Shown: in pieces, positions 25,978 through 33,951 of the stretch | Numbering within the stretch: position 1 is the first letter of the stretch | Layout of the letters: each line of letters starts with the position of its first letter | Source of the DNA: Acidimicrobiales bacterium | Lineage (GTDB): Bacteria; Actinomycetota; Acidimicrobiia; Acidimicrobiales; SZUA-35 | Reading direction: 5' to 3' | Assembly (NCBI GenBank): GCA_041394265.1 | Contig: JAWKIO010000006.1 | Span: forward strand, 1 to 64,000 | DNA: 64,000 nucleotides | Notes under the pieces: model-generated | Seen by the model: the letters and a program-made list of their open reading frames with translations, nothing else | What the model was told of the DNA's origin: nothing | Databases searched by the model: none | Position numbers and translations under genes: made by a program

Positions 25978-26438
25978 CCACCGGACCCACCGAGGGGGTC
26001 AATTTTCGGCCGACGCCAGGGGGTCAAAATTCAGCCGACGTTGACACGTGAGAAGTCATCGCAGAACGCGGCATGGCCGCGTCGAACACCTCGCAGTGCG
26101 GCCATGGCGGCTGCTCGGACCCGCCCTTCCATGTCGGATGAACGATCGCCCACCGCGTCTCGTCCTCGACGAAGACCAAAGTGTCGTCGCAACCTATGCA
26201 GCCCGCCACAGGACTGAGAACTTGTCCGAAAAGCCGGTGGCCGCTCGACAGCTCGACTGCGAGCTCTCTCACGAGTTGTTGGCGCCGCGGCTGGTCCAGG
26301 ATCCTCCATCCCGCAGGCAACGGATCGGGTTGCCAGTCGATGTAGCTGCTCATATCGACCAGTCTGCACCGAGGCCAACCATTTGCCCGCTCCGGTGCGC
26401 ATATCGCTCATTGCTCCGAGGCTTCGAATCCGAGCAGG

Positions 26439-26514
26439 ACGGCACATACGCGAGCGGTGGGGTGTCCCATAATCCCCGTTGATCGAAGCCAGTAGACCGC
26501 CCCTAAACGCCGGT
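26439..26514 (+). repeat. Dispersed intergenic repeat, copy 2 (76 bp, identical to 22393-22468)
   Basis: Exact copy of the 76-bp sequence at 22393. Between the two copies lie the lipoprotein gene, the amber-broken gene, another repeat copy and the IS21-split gene. Confidence 0.9.
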
Positions 26515-26583
26515 CAGGTGGCTCGCTCATTCTCGTGGCTCCGCTGGATGATTCGCTGCCGAGCACGCCCGGGCGGTCAATTG

Positions 26584-27129
26584 TCAGCCGACCCCGCGGA
26601 CCGATTGCACCATCGTTCCCGCCAGCCTGTCATGACGGCCCCTGCCATCGACGTCGCTCAAGACCGAACCGAAGACGTAGATCCACAGGCCAAGCATCGC
26701 AATGGTCAGGGCCATGTTGACCACTCGTGTCAACACCAACACCTCACCCGCCAGCAGACCCAGCGCCACCAGATAGAACACCGTCGGCAGCTGTTTGACA
26801 GCGGTTCGAATCGCTGCCCGAGACCAGCCGAGAGCATCGGCCGCGACGGGCGCTACCCGCAGCCCAACAAGGGCCTTGCCCGGGGTCGCTCCGAATCGGG
26901 CGACGCCGACCCAGTCGACGACCACGATCACGACCAGGCCGGTGATCCAACGCCCGGTCGCGCTCCCGACGCCACTCCAGCCGATCAGAGCTGCCAACAT
27001 CGTCGTGTCGAGCCACCACGCAACCAGTCGACGCCCGACGAAACGACCCCGCTGCGGCCCGGAAGAGGCAGCGGGCCCGCTTGGCGGGGGCGGACGATTC
27101 GACGGCCGCTTGCCATCTCTCCGAGTCAT
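26584..27129 (-). CDS. RDD-family membrane protein
   Basis: 181 residues: a basic Pro-rich N-terminus, then an RDD domain with FVGRRLVAWWLDTTML and GATPGKALVGLRV, and four predicted helices. The late part VDGRGRHDRLAGT is the usual RDD end. RDD proteins are thought to act as small membrane transporters or stress proteins. A paralogue lies at 48637-49263. The ATG at 27129 was chosen because the earlier in-frame start gives an unlikely extension. Confidence 0.82.
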   Translation of the reverse strand: MTRRDGKRPSNRPPPPSGPAASSGPQRGRFVGRRLVAWWLDTTMLAALIGWSGVGSATGRWITGLVVIVVVDWVGVARFGATPGKALVGLRVAPVAADALGWSRAAIRTAVKQLPTVFYLVALGLLAGEVLVLTRVVNMALTIAMLGLWIYVFGSVLSDVDGRGRHDRLAGTMVQSVRGVG

Positions 27130-27160
27130 CGAACCGCGTCTCGCGTCGCTGGCGAAGAAA

Positions 27161-27688
27161 TCATCGGAAGCGATCGCTCTGGGTGGCCCAGGGAACATTC
27201 GAGGCGATCACGAACCACAACAACCCGGAGAACGAGTCGACCCGACCCCCGGTAAACAGCCCAATGATCAGCAGCCGCTCTCGCATGGTCAACACTTCTG
27301 CCGCCGGGACCCACAGAAACCCCAACCGGTAGCGGGCAGCGAGAACGTCACCGGCAAGCAGGTCGAGACCCAACAGGCGGGGCCGGACCTCCACCGAATC
27401 GGTCGAGAACCGAATGACCCCGCCGTTTCGGTCGATCTCGATGGGCTGGTGGTCAGATCGAAAGAACCATCGAAGCGGGACCCGCCCGTTCGAGCTGAGG
27501 TGGGCCCGCTCTCGACTCGAGATGCCGAGCGACGAGACCACCAGTTGCTCCCCGCCGCACCTCAGCACGCACTGGCCCATCTCGGGACATCTGACCGTCA
27601 CGTTCGGATCGTTCGGAATGACCACGGCGGCTACCCGGCGTCCGCATCGGAACGACTTGAACAGCCCGCTGTCCGATACGAACCTCAC
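27161..27688 (-). CDS. Unknown protein, possibly PH-like with C-terminal membrane helix
   Basis: About 175 residues from a GTG at 27688; the frame stays open to 27766, so the start is uncertain. Strand-rich stretches (VAAVVIPNDPNVTVRCPEMG, QLVVSSLGIS, PIEIDRNGGVIRFSTD) look like a PH-like fold, and the C-terminus has a hydrophobic segment SFSGLLWFVIAS. It lies just upstream of the RDD gene on the same strand, between two repeat copies, so the two probably form one unit. No family recognised. Confidence 0.5.
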   Translation of the reverse strand: MRFVSDSGLFKSFRCGRRVAAVVIPNDPNVTVRCPEMGQCVLRCGGEQLVVSSLGISSRERAHLSSNGRVPLRWFFRSDHQPIEIDRNGGVIRFSTDSVEVRPRLLGLDLLAGDVLAARYRLGFLWVPAAEVLTMRERLLIIGLFTGGRVDSFSGLLWFVIASNVPWATQSDRFR

Positions 27689-28112
27689 GGCGCCCGGTCG
27701 ATGGTCACCGATCCACCGGCGTGGCCCGCGCAGTTGTCGGCTCTCGGCGACATCACTCGACTGCACCCGGACTCACCCTTTCGGACCATCTGTGCCGACC
27801 AAGACCCATCCAACGATGTGACATCGGGAGCTTTGATCGCTTCGATTCCTTCAGACCCTGCCGCCCCATGACCATCGTCGATGATCATCGGACCGAGGTC
27901 GTGGCACACCATCGGCCCAAATCAAAGCCGGATGAGGAAGCTACCGAGCATGCACGCGACCGTCCCCTACCACTCGCCGCACACCATTCAACGAACGTCC
28001 CTGACCGCCGGCCGTGGGGCGCATCGAGACGGACAGACATGCAGTGGTTGCGGGCGCCGGCGGATCAGCGACCTGATCGAGATGGAACCCAGACGACCGC
28101 TACTGTGACGCA
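27689..28112. other. Intergenic region holding a repeat copy
   Basis: No convincing gene. It separates the minus-strand RDD unit from plus-strand genes and contains the dispersed repeat at 27961-28015. Confidence 0.5.
27961..28015 (+). repeat. Dispersed intergenic repeat copy
   Basis: CGTCCCCTACCACTCGCCG at the left and CCCTGACCGCCGGCCGTGG at the right match the family's two conserved blocks. Confidence 0.65.
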
Positions 28113-28352
28113 ATGGCAGCCCAGCGGATTGCGGCATCGTTCACACCCGGAGCCCCAGGACCCCAATTCGTTGTTGCCGGCGCGGACCTGAGTGACGATC
28201 TTGCCCCTGGCATGCAGGTCGAACTGGTCGAGGAGACCAGTGGGCTTGCCTACCTTGCGGTGGTGTTGCGGGTGCTTGGCGATCACCGTTTCGAGGCGTT
28301 GGTCGACAGCGTGCGTGTCGAGCGAGCTGGTCGAGACCGAGCCATCATGTAA
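28113..28352 (+). CDS. Small unknown protein
   Basis: 79 residues starting MAAQRIAASFTPGAPGPQF, with VVAGADLSDDLAPGMQVELVE and a beta-rich run YLAVVLRVLGDHRFEALVDSV. It looks like a small soluble beta-barrel. Codon use fits a real gene, and it starts about 100 bp after a repeat copy. The next gene is 337 bp downstream. Function unknown. Confidence 0.5.
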   Translation: MAAQRIAASFTPGAPGPQFVVAGADLSDDLAPGMQVELVEETSGLAYLAVVLRVLGDHRFEALVDSVRVERAGRDRAIM

Positions 28353-28689
28353 ACAGCCCGAGTCCTATCGTCCGGTCCCTCACGTCGATGCACACATGCC
28401 TGAGGCATTCCGTTTCTCCTGGCGGGCCAGGCAGCGGCCAGTTCCCGCTGCGTCTGACTCGATGAGTGTGAACAAATCTCGAGAGCGACTCGGACCCTTC
28501 CTGACGCCCAAGCGTTCTGGCCACACCGGACGGTCCTCATCGAGGTTGGCTGGCGATGCGGCCTTGTCGTGGGGCTGCCGATTTCGTTGGGGTGGTGTGG
28601 TGCAGATCGGCGGCTGGCTGCCTTGATTGGTATCTGACCTGTTCCAGTCCCTGGGAGGCCGCGGTGTCACCGTGTTCGACGTTGCCAAC
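28353..28689. other. Gap upstream of an ECF sigma operon
   Basis: No gene recognised. Probably holds the promoter of the sigma factor gene that follows; I could not pick out a clear -35/-10 pair. Confidence 0.4.
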
Positions 28690-29190
28690 ATGATCGCTGA
28701 TCGCCCCGACGGTGCTGGACTCGACACGTCGAGCGGGCAGCTGGGTTTCGAGGAGTTCTTCGCCGTCCATGAGCCGCTGCTCCGTCGGGCGCTTGCGGCC
28801 GGGTTCGGCCACGATCTGGGCCGCGAAGCAGCCGCCGAAGCGCTCATGTACGGCTGGCAATGGTGGGACCGGGTCGCAGAACTCGACAACCCCGCCGGCT
28901 ATCTCTATCGAGTTGGTGAGCGGTGGGCCGTTCGCCAACGGCAACGATCAACGAAGCGTGCCACCGGTTGGGCGACGCAGCCATCGGCTACGGACAGGTT
29001 CGAGCCGGGCCTGGCCGGCGCGCTCGACTCGCTCACCGCCCGCCAGCGCCAGGCTGTCGTCCTCGTCACCGGATTCGGTCTCACCCACGCAGAGGCAGCG
29101 GACGTGCTCGGTATTGCCCGCACGTCGCTGCAGAACCATCACGAACGTGGTCTCACAAACCTTCGCCGCCGCCTGGGAGCAGACACATGA
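28690..29190 (+). CDS. ECF-type RNA polymerase sigma factor
   Basis: About 166 residues. Region 2 (FEEFFAVHEPLLRRALAAGFG ... AAAEALMYGWQWWDRVAELDNPAGYLYRV) is followed by region 4 (LDSLTARQRQAVVLVTGFGLTHAEAADVLGIARTSLQNH). It would direct RNA polymerase to its own regulon. A TTG at 28627 and a GTG at 28663 are alternative starts. The stop overlaps the ATG of a large single-pass membrane protein, which probably acts as its partner. Two other sigma/partner pairs of the same layout lie at 31386 and 50983. Confidence 0.85.
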   Translation: MIADRPDGAGLDTSSGQLGFEEFFAVHEPLLRRALAAGFGHDLGREAAAEALMYGWQWWDRVAELDNPAGYLYRVGERWAVRQRQRSTKRATGWATQPSATDRFEPGLAGALDSLTARQRQAVVLVTGFGLTHAEAADVLGIARTSLQNHHERGLTNLRRRLGADT

Positions 29191-30707
29191 CCCTCGAGCA
29201 ACAACTCCGCGACTACTACAACAGCGACCCGATCACGCTCAACGAGCTCCGCCACCGCATGCATTCTGGTGCTGATCTCATCGACTTCGAACCTGTCGAC
29301 ACCGACAATATGACGCTCGATGACCTCGACACTCCAACCGCGCACGATGCCGGTTCACTGCCTGGCCGGAAGCCCGCCCTGGCGCGGAATCCCGGCTGGT
29401 TGTACGCCGCCGCCGTGATGTTGATCCTCGTTGGTGTTGTCGCCGTCGTTCAACGCAGCACGTCTCCAGAAACTGCTGCGGTCGGATCGGCAGACCCGGC
29501 GGCTGCGGGCAGATGGGTGCAGATCGACCAAGGTGACGCGTTCGACCCCGCCCCCTCGGTCACGCCGGACGTGCTGGTCCAACCAATCAAGCAGAACCGG
29601 ATCTTCGTCACCGCCGTCAGGTCCACGGCTCTCGGCTACTTTGCGATCGGGGCCGAACAACGCGACCAAGCGAGCACCGGGGCGGTGTGGCGGTCCGCTG
29701 ACGGTCAGACCTGGACCCGGGTCGCTGACCCGGACCATCTCTGGGGCGACGTCGAGAGCCGACCCGTCGGCTACACGCGGCCACTCGCTGCTGGACTGTG
29801 GACGATCGCCGAGCACGATGGAACCGTTGTCATCGGCGGCTATAGGTACCGAGATCCGGCGTCGACGTCGATCACCGCCGCCGCATGGTCGACCACCGAT
29901 GGAATCAACTGGACGGCCGGGCGCATGCCCGGCGATTCGGCTGGCCGGTCAGTGAGATCGATTGTCGGGACCGAAGACGGGTTCTTGGCGATCTCAGGAG
30001 GAGCGGCCGCTCCCGTCGGCCCGCAGCTGTGGCGCTCGGTCGACGGTGTCACATGGCTACAGGTCCATTCCGAGGGGTTTCCTGATGATGCGGTGGTGAG
30101 CTCGATGACAACCACCGATACCGGCACAAGCGAACGCATCGTCGCTGTCGGCTCCGCCGGGAGCCTCAACCAGCGACCCGGACTCTGGTACTCCGACGAC
30201 AACGGCAACACGTGGCGATCCGGCACCATCGACCATCGGCCGTCAGATCACCCGTTCGGCGAACTCACCGATGTCCAAACTGGTCCCAACGGGCTGATCG
30301 GCCTCGGTATCCGTCAGGACCAGAGCGCCACCACCGACCAACTCGACGGCTCGTATCAGCTTGTGGTGTGGGAAAGCAGCGACGGCATCGCATGGGACGA
30401 ACGACCGATCGATGCAACCGAGAACCGCCCGTGGATGTGGCCGGGACTTGCCGTCGGCCCCGACGGTTTCGTCGTCGCCGCCTTCATCGAGGTCGACGAC
30501 GGGTACGAGGGGGTCAGCTGGATCAGCGCAGACGGCGGGCCCGTGGAACGGCTTGAGCACCCGACCGGCCGCGCCGGAGGTGTGCCGGCAGCGACCAGCG
30601 ACGGTTACGTGACCATCACGCCAGTCCTCGCCACCAACAAGCCAGGACCCGTTCCACCAGTCGCCGAACCGACAGAGGTATGGACCCTCTCCACCGTCCG
30701 CAACTAA
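29187..30707 (+). CDS. Membrane protein with BNR-like beta-propeller, partner of the ECF sigma factor
   Basis: 506 residues: an acidic cytoplasmic N-terminus (about 1-70), one membrane helix (LYAAAVMLILVGVVAVV, about 74-92), and a long extracytoplasmic region with repeats of the type GAVWRSADGQTWTRVAD, AAWSTTDGINWT, LWRSVDGVTWLQV, LWYSDDNGNTWRSG and VVWESSDGIAWDE. These are BNR/sialidase-like propeller blades. The start overlaps the sigma stop (ATGA). The layout of cytoplasmic tail, helix and outer sensor suggests an anti-sigma-like sensor, but no known anti-sigma domain is visible. Confidence 0.8.
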   Translation: MTLEQQLRDYYNSDPITLNELRHRMHSGADLIDFEPVDTDNMTLDDLDTPTAHDAGSLPGRKPALARNPGWLYAAAVMLILVGVVAVVQRSTSPETAAVGSADPAAAGRWVQIDQGDAFDPAPSVTPDVLVQPIKQNRIFVTAVRSTALGYFAIGAEQRDQASTGAVWRSADGQTWTRVADPDHLWGDVESRPVGYTRPLAAGLWTIAEHDGTVVIGGYRYRDPASTSITAAAWSTTDGINWTAGRMPGDSAGRSVRSIVGTEDGFLAISGGAAAPVGPQLWRSVDGVTWLQVHSEGFPDDAVVSSMTTTDTGTSERIVAVGSAGSLNQRPGLWYSDDNGNTWRSGTIDHRPSDHPFGELTDVQTGPNGLIGLGIRQDQSATTDQLDGSYQLVVWESSDGIAWDERPIDATENRPWMWPGLAVGPDGFVVAAFIEVDDGYEGVSWISADGGPVERLEHPTGRAGGVPAATSDGYVTITPVLATNKPGPVPPVAEPTEVWTLSTVRN

Positions 30708-30800
30708 CCCGACCCAGCGACCAGAGCAACGACCACGACCACCAATCTCGGCCCAACGTCGACCAGTCCTGCGGTCGATCCCGATCGACCAACCATGCGC

Positions 30801-30865
30801 CATCCACTACCACTCACGCACGGCACCGTGTACCAACGTCCTCGACCGCCGGCCGCGGGTGACGC
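30801..30865 (+). repeat. Dispersed intergenic repeat copy
   Basis: CCACTACCACTCACGCACGG at the left and TCGACCGCCGGCCGCGG at the right match the family. Confidence 0.65.
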
Positions 30866-31152
30866 AACTCTGCAGTCGACCGCCAACAGCCGACTACGGT
30901 CTCGCCATGTTCAGTATCGCTGCGAAGGTGTTCCAGGCATGGCGTGCTTTGCTCCGGCGAGTATTCGCCGACGACGGCTCAGGCAGTCGAATCGACCACG
31001 CTCACGGCGAGAACTTCGGGAAGGCACCGCACGGCTCCGGCCAAATGTGACCGTCTGCGATTCCATCAACATGTCTTGGCAACAGGTTCAGGCAACCACC
31101 ATCGATGAGATAGGGGTCGGCAATGCTGGCTTCGTAGCGGCGGAAGCGGCAA

Positions 31153-31216
31153 GGTGTCCCCAAAACGCTCACGGCCGAGGCACCGGGGCGCTTCACCCCA
31201 ACTCGCCGGCTCGATG
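31153..31216 (+). repeat. Dispersed intergenic repeat copy
   Basis: AGGTGTCCCCAAAACGCTCAC at the left edge and CACCCCAACTCGCCGGCTCG at the right edge match the family. Confidence 0.65.
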
Positions 31217-31385
31217 ACATTGGGGCACGGGTCATTCGGCTGCCTCAGCGACAGCGCTTCGGAGGGGGCATGATCAGCGCCACGCCGGCCTGCTGCATGC
31301 AGGAGGAGCTATTGGCTGAGCGACTTTCGTACGGACGAGACAGAGATTTCGGTATCGATTCGGTCTGTTCAGTGATGGATGGGGT

Positions 31386-31886
31386 GTGGAGATACTTGCC
31401 AAGGGACCGAGGAGCACTTTGGGATCGACGGCCGACAACGAACGCGCTGCGTTCAGGGCGTTCTACGAAAAGGAGTTCACCGAGCAGACTCGGCGAGCTG
31501 GTCTGATTGTCGGATCCAAGACTGCAGCTGCCGACGTGGTCCAGGACGCGATGATTGCCATCTGGCAGCGGTGGGGCGACCTGCAAGATCCTGGCCCATA
31601 CCTCAACCGGTGCGTGCTCAACGGCTGCAAGCGCACGGCTCAACGGACACGAACCGGTGAACGAGCGCTGAGCCTGCTTCCTCCCCGACCAAACCCTGAC
31701 GGTCAGATCGACACGATGTGGGACGCCGTCGCACAGCTCCCCTTCGACCTGCGGGCGCCAGTGGTCCTGCGCTTCTACGGCCAGCTCTCGAACAAGGAGA
31801 TCGCTCACGCGCTCGATTGGCCCGAAGGGTCAGTCGGGCCGCGCATCACACAGGCGCTCCGACAACTCCGAAAGGCAGTGCAATGA
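31386..31886 (+). CDS. ECF-type RNA polymerase sigma factor
   Basis: 166 residues from a GTG. Region 2 includes TAAADVVQDAMIAIWQRWGD and PGPYLNRCVLNGCK; region 4 includes LPFDLRAPVVLRFYGQLSNKEIAHALDWPEGSVGPR. It is a SigE/Sig50-like ECF factor. Its stop overlaps the start of a single-pass membrane protein (ATGA). It lies between two repeat copies as a two-gene unit. Confidence 0.85.
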   Translation: MEILAKGPRSTLGSTADNERAAFRAFYEKEFTEQTRRAGLIVGSKTAAADVVQDAMIAIWQRWGDLQDPGPYLNRCVLNGCKRTAQRTRTGERALSLLPPRPNPDGQIDTMWDAVAQLPFDLRAPVVLRFYGQLSNKEIAHALDWPEGSVGPRITQALRQLRKAVQ

Positions 31887-32587
31887 CCACTGACTCCCCC
31901 CAGGAAACCGAGGAACTCCTTCGCCGTGCTCTAGCAGCCAAAGCGCCCGACTACGGTTCCACCCCCGATTTCGATGCGTTCGAAGCCGCCAACCTGGACC
32001 CCGTCGGCCCCCTGGATCCCGACATCACGTCCATTGAGCCTTCAACGCCGACAAGCCGACGGTCACGCAAGGTCTTCGCCGTCGCAGCTGCTTGTGTCGG
32101 CGTGGCGGTCGGGGCGCTGCTCGCCTTCAACCGACCAGACATCAAGCCGACCGACATCGCCGCCGGTGATCCCTCCTCGGCAACTTCGGTGCTGGATCAG
32201 CAGACCGGCGGCGACGCGTCGACCAGTCCAATGGTCGAGTCTGGCGTCATCTTCTCGAAAGACTGTTCGGTCCTCATTCGTGTCTACAACGCATCCAGTA
32301 GGAGCGGTATCGCCGGCAAAGCGACCGACACAGCGTCTACCGCGATCGTTGAGGATCCGACATTGTCGGGATCCATGCTCGAGCCGCGCAACGCTGCCGT
32401 TGTCGAGGAAGCCGTGACATGGGTCCTGAGCGAAGGCGCAGACTGCGCCGACCTCGACCGGCTCGGACTTCCAGATGCCACCCGCCTCGAACAAGCGGTC
32501 GATCCGAGCGTGTGGGCAGCACTCGACTTCGAACCTGGCAGCACCCCGCAGATCGCCATCATCCTCGGAGCCAGGTACCAAGGGTGA
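31883..32587 (+). CDS. Single-pass membrane protein with LytR_C-like domain, sigma partner
   Basis: 234 residues: a cytoplasmic N-terminus (about 1-60) with LLRRALAAKAPDYGST, a membrane helix (VFAVAAACVGVAVGALLAF), a linker, and an outer domain containing VLIRVYNASSRSGIAGKATDTA, which resembles the LytR C-terminal domain pattern V-x-V-x-N-x-S-x-x-x-G-x-A. It is translationally coupled to the sigma factor and may regulate it. Confidence 0.75.
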   Translation: MTTDSPQETEELLRRALAAKAPDYGSTPDFDAFEAANLDPVGPLDPDITSIEPSTPTSRRSRKVFAVAAACVGVAVGALLAFNRPDIKPTDIAAGDPSSATSVLDQQTGGDASTSPMVESGVIFSKDCSVLIRVYNASSRSGIAGKATDTASTAIVEDPTLSGSMLEPRNAAVVEEAVTWVLSEGADCADLDRLGLPDATRLEQAVDPSVWAALDFEPGSTPQIAIILGARYQG

Positions 32588-32640
32588 GGTCAGCAGCCAG
32601 TGGGCATCGACAGGCCCGGGCTGGAAACCCCCTCGGGGCG

Positions 32641-32705
32641 CGCCCCCTACCACTCACGGCCAGAACGCCAAACAACGCCCCCGACTGCCGGTTCGAGGAC
32701 GCCTA
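32641..32705 (+). repeat. Dispersed intergenic repeat copy
   Basis: CGCCCCCTACCACTCACGG followed by AACGCCCCCGACTGCCGG and TTCGAGGACGC; a good family match. Confidence 0.7.
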
Positions 32706-32835
32706 CGGGCGATGGCGCAGCGCGTCGGCAACCGGCACGGAGTTCTCGCGTGTCTTGTCGGCGGATGCGTGGGAGTGACGCTTGTTGATCGGCTGCGAGG
32801 CAGAGGCGAGACTCGGTCGACGTGAGAGATATCGA

Positions 32836-33432
32836 ATGAACAGGTTCGATGGGGTTCGTTCTCGGTCGAGGCTCCTCATCTACGGCGCTGCGCTGATCGC
32901 AACGACGGGTTTGGGAATCGGTTTCGCGTACGGAGCGGGCAGCGCCGGGCCGGCGACGAGCTATGCGTTTGCAGTCGGTTGTTTCTGGGGTCTTCTCATG
33001 CTGGGGCAACGCTGGACGGCTGAGGGAAACCTGTCGCAGCTCCTCGACGGTGGCCGCTTCGAGTTCCGCGGCACGCTCGGTGCTGAGGGTCTCGCCGAAC
33101 CATGGAGGAGCCAAGTCCGCAACGTGCTCACCTCCCCTTTGCATCGGTACATGATCCGGCTACCGATCGACCTCCTCGTGTCGGAGACCGCCGTCCAGAT
33201 CACCGCCCGGCCCACCGGCAGCAAGCAAGCACTGACCTTCAGCTTCCATTTCGGGCTCGCCAATGTTGCCTCCATCTCGACCCGATCCGCATGGCACGAC
33301 CAGGCCGGCCCCGGACTGACCTTCACACTGCACGACGGGCAGAAGGTCCGCATCACCCTCTCACTCTCGGCGAAGCAGGTGGAACTGGTGGCAGCAGAAC
33401 TCCGTCGGCGAATCGACGTCCAGAGCGTGTGA
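32836..33432 (+). CDS. Two-helix membrane protein of unknown function (paralogue of 47780-48379)
   Basis: 198 residues: N-terminus MNRFDGVRSRSRLLIYGAAL, two helices (about 13-32 and 40-57), then a cytoplasmic PH-like domain of about 130 residues with RFEFRGTLGAEGLAEPWRSQV and SAWHDQAGPGLTFTLHDGQKV. The protein at 47780-48379 is clearly related throughout. Function unknown. ATG 32836 is supported by the paralogue's start. Confidence 0.75.
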   Translation: MNRFDGVRSRSRLLIYGAALIATTGLGIGFAYGAGSAGPATSYAFAVGCFWGLLMLGQRWTAEGNLSQLLDGGRFEFRGTLGAEGLAEPWRSQVRNVLTSPLHRYMIRLPIDLLVSETAVQITARPTGSKQALTFSFHFGLANVASISTRSAWHDQAGPGLTFTLHDGQKVRITLSLSAKQVELVAAELRRRIDVQSV

Positions 33433-33498
33433 GGTCGTGGGCGTGACCCAACGCTGGCATGGCGTACAGGTCAAGCAGGTCGCAGCCTCAGCCGCAGT

Positions 33499-33951
33499 TC
33501 AATACCGCCAAGGGGATCGCCTCAGGGCGCCCTCGGTTTCGAGCCCAAATCCGGCCTCCTTGGCTGCCGCGACGATGCGCTGGTCGGTCGATCTGCGGCT
33601 GCCCACGCTGATCAGCCAGACGTTGCGTAGTGCCGGGATCTCGATGACCGTTGTCGAGCGTGTCGACCGGAGCACGAAACTCAAGATGTCGGTCGTGCGG
33701 TTCCGATAGCGCGCGACCAGCACCCACTCCGCCGCTGGATAGCACGTCGTTGTCGACCACCCCCGCACCAGCAGCGAACCTGGCACGAACTCGGCAGTGA
33801 GTCGAGACCAGCGCACCGCCAACATGACGAGTAGACCCACGAGAACCACGACACCGACGATGGCAGAAGTGAAGGAGCCGACGATCCAGCTGATCGGGAC
33901 CGTCGCCAGCCCGGGAGCGAGAGGGCTCGGGTGGCAACGGGCGATCAGCAC
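33499..33951 (-). CDS. Small membrane protein of unknown function
   Basis: 150 residues from a GTG at 33951, which overlaps the stop of the upstream gene (GTGCTGA). Two adjacent hydrophobic stretches (SWIVGSFTSAIVGVVVLVGLLVMLAV, read in two parts) form a hairpin or one long helix. They are followed by a PH-like region (FVPGSLLVRGWSTTTCYPAAE, TVIEIPALRNVWLISVG). A decayed copy lies downstream of the related gene at 52882. It forms a unit with the 388-residue protein. Confidence 0.7.
   Translation of the reverse strand: MLIARCHPSPLAPGLATVPISWIVGSFTSAIVGVVVLVGLLVMLAVRWSRLTAEFVPGSLLVRGWSTTTCYPAAEWVLVARYRNRTTDILSFVLRSTRSTTVIEIPALRNVWLISVGSRRSTDQRIVAAAKEAGFGLETEGALRRSPWRY

Larger units (their letters stand above)
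23868..26046 (+). mobile_element. IS21-family insertion sequence
   Basis: A 2179-bp element. The left end TGTCAGCGTCGGTTGAAT and the reverse complement of the right end, TGTCAACGTCGGCTGAAT, are terminal inverted repeats, and each end also carries internal copies of the TTTTGACCCCC motif usual for IS21. Flanks are the perfect 5-bp duplication CGTGA (23863-23867 and 26047-26051). It carries istA and istB. Both genes are intact, so it may still be active. Confidence 0.95.
23834..26353 (-). pseudogene. Unknown 111-residue gene split by the IS21 element
   Basis: The 5' part (26353 down to 26047) starts MSSYIDWQPDPLPAGWR and includes DETRWAIVHPTWKG. It is cut at SAMTSH by the IS. Removing 23868-26046 and one CGTGA copy joins the frame to 23862-23834 and gives the ending MTSHAEHVDTTER-stop: 336 bases, 111 residues. 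The split product instead ends SHVSTSAEF inside the IS, so it lacks only the last eight native residues and may keep function. No family is recognised; the Trp-rich pattern resembles small immunity-type proteins. Confidence 0.75.
30708..31385. other. Gene-poor stretch with two repeat copies
   Basis: 678 bp without a convincing gene. It holds repeat copies at 30801-30865 and 31153-31216. The short open frame from ATG 30907 (MFSIAAKVFQAWRALLRR) has no recognisable content. The segment between the two repeat copies may be an empty or decayed unit. Confidence 0.5.

Noticed and set aside
30907..31050. Short gene between two repeat copies
   Set aside because: 47 codons without domain, ribosome site or neighbour support.
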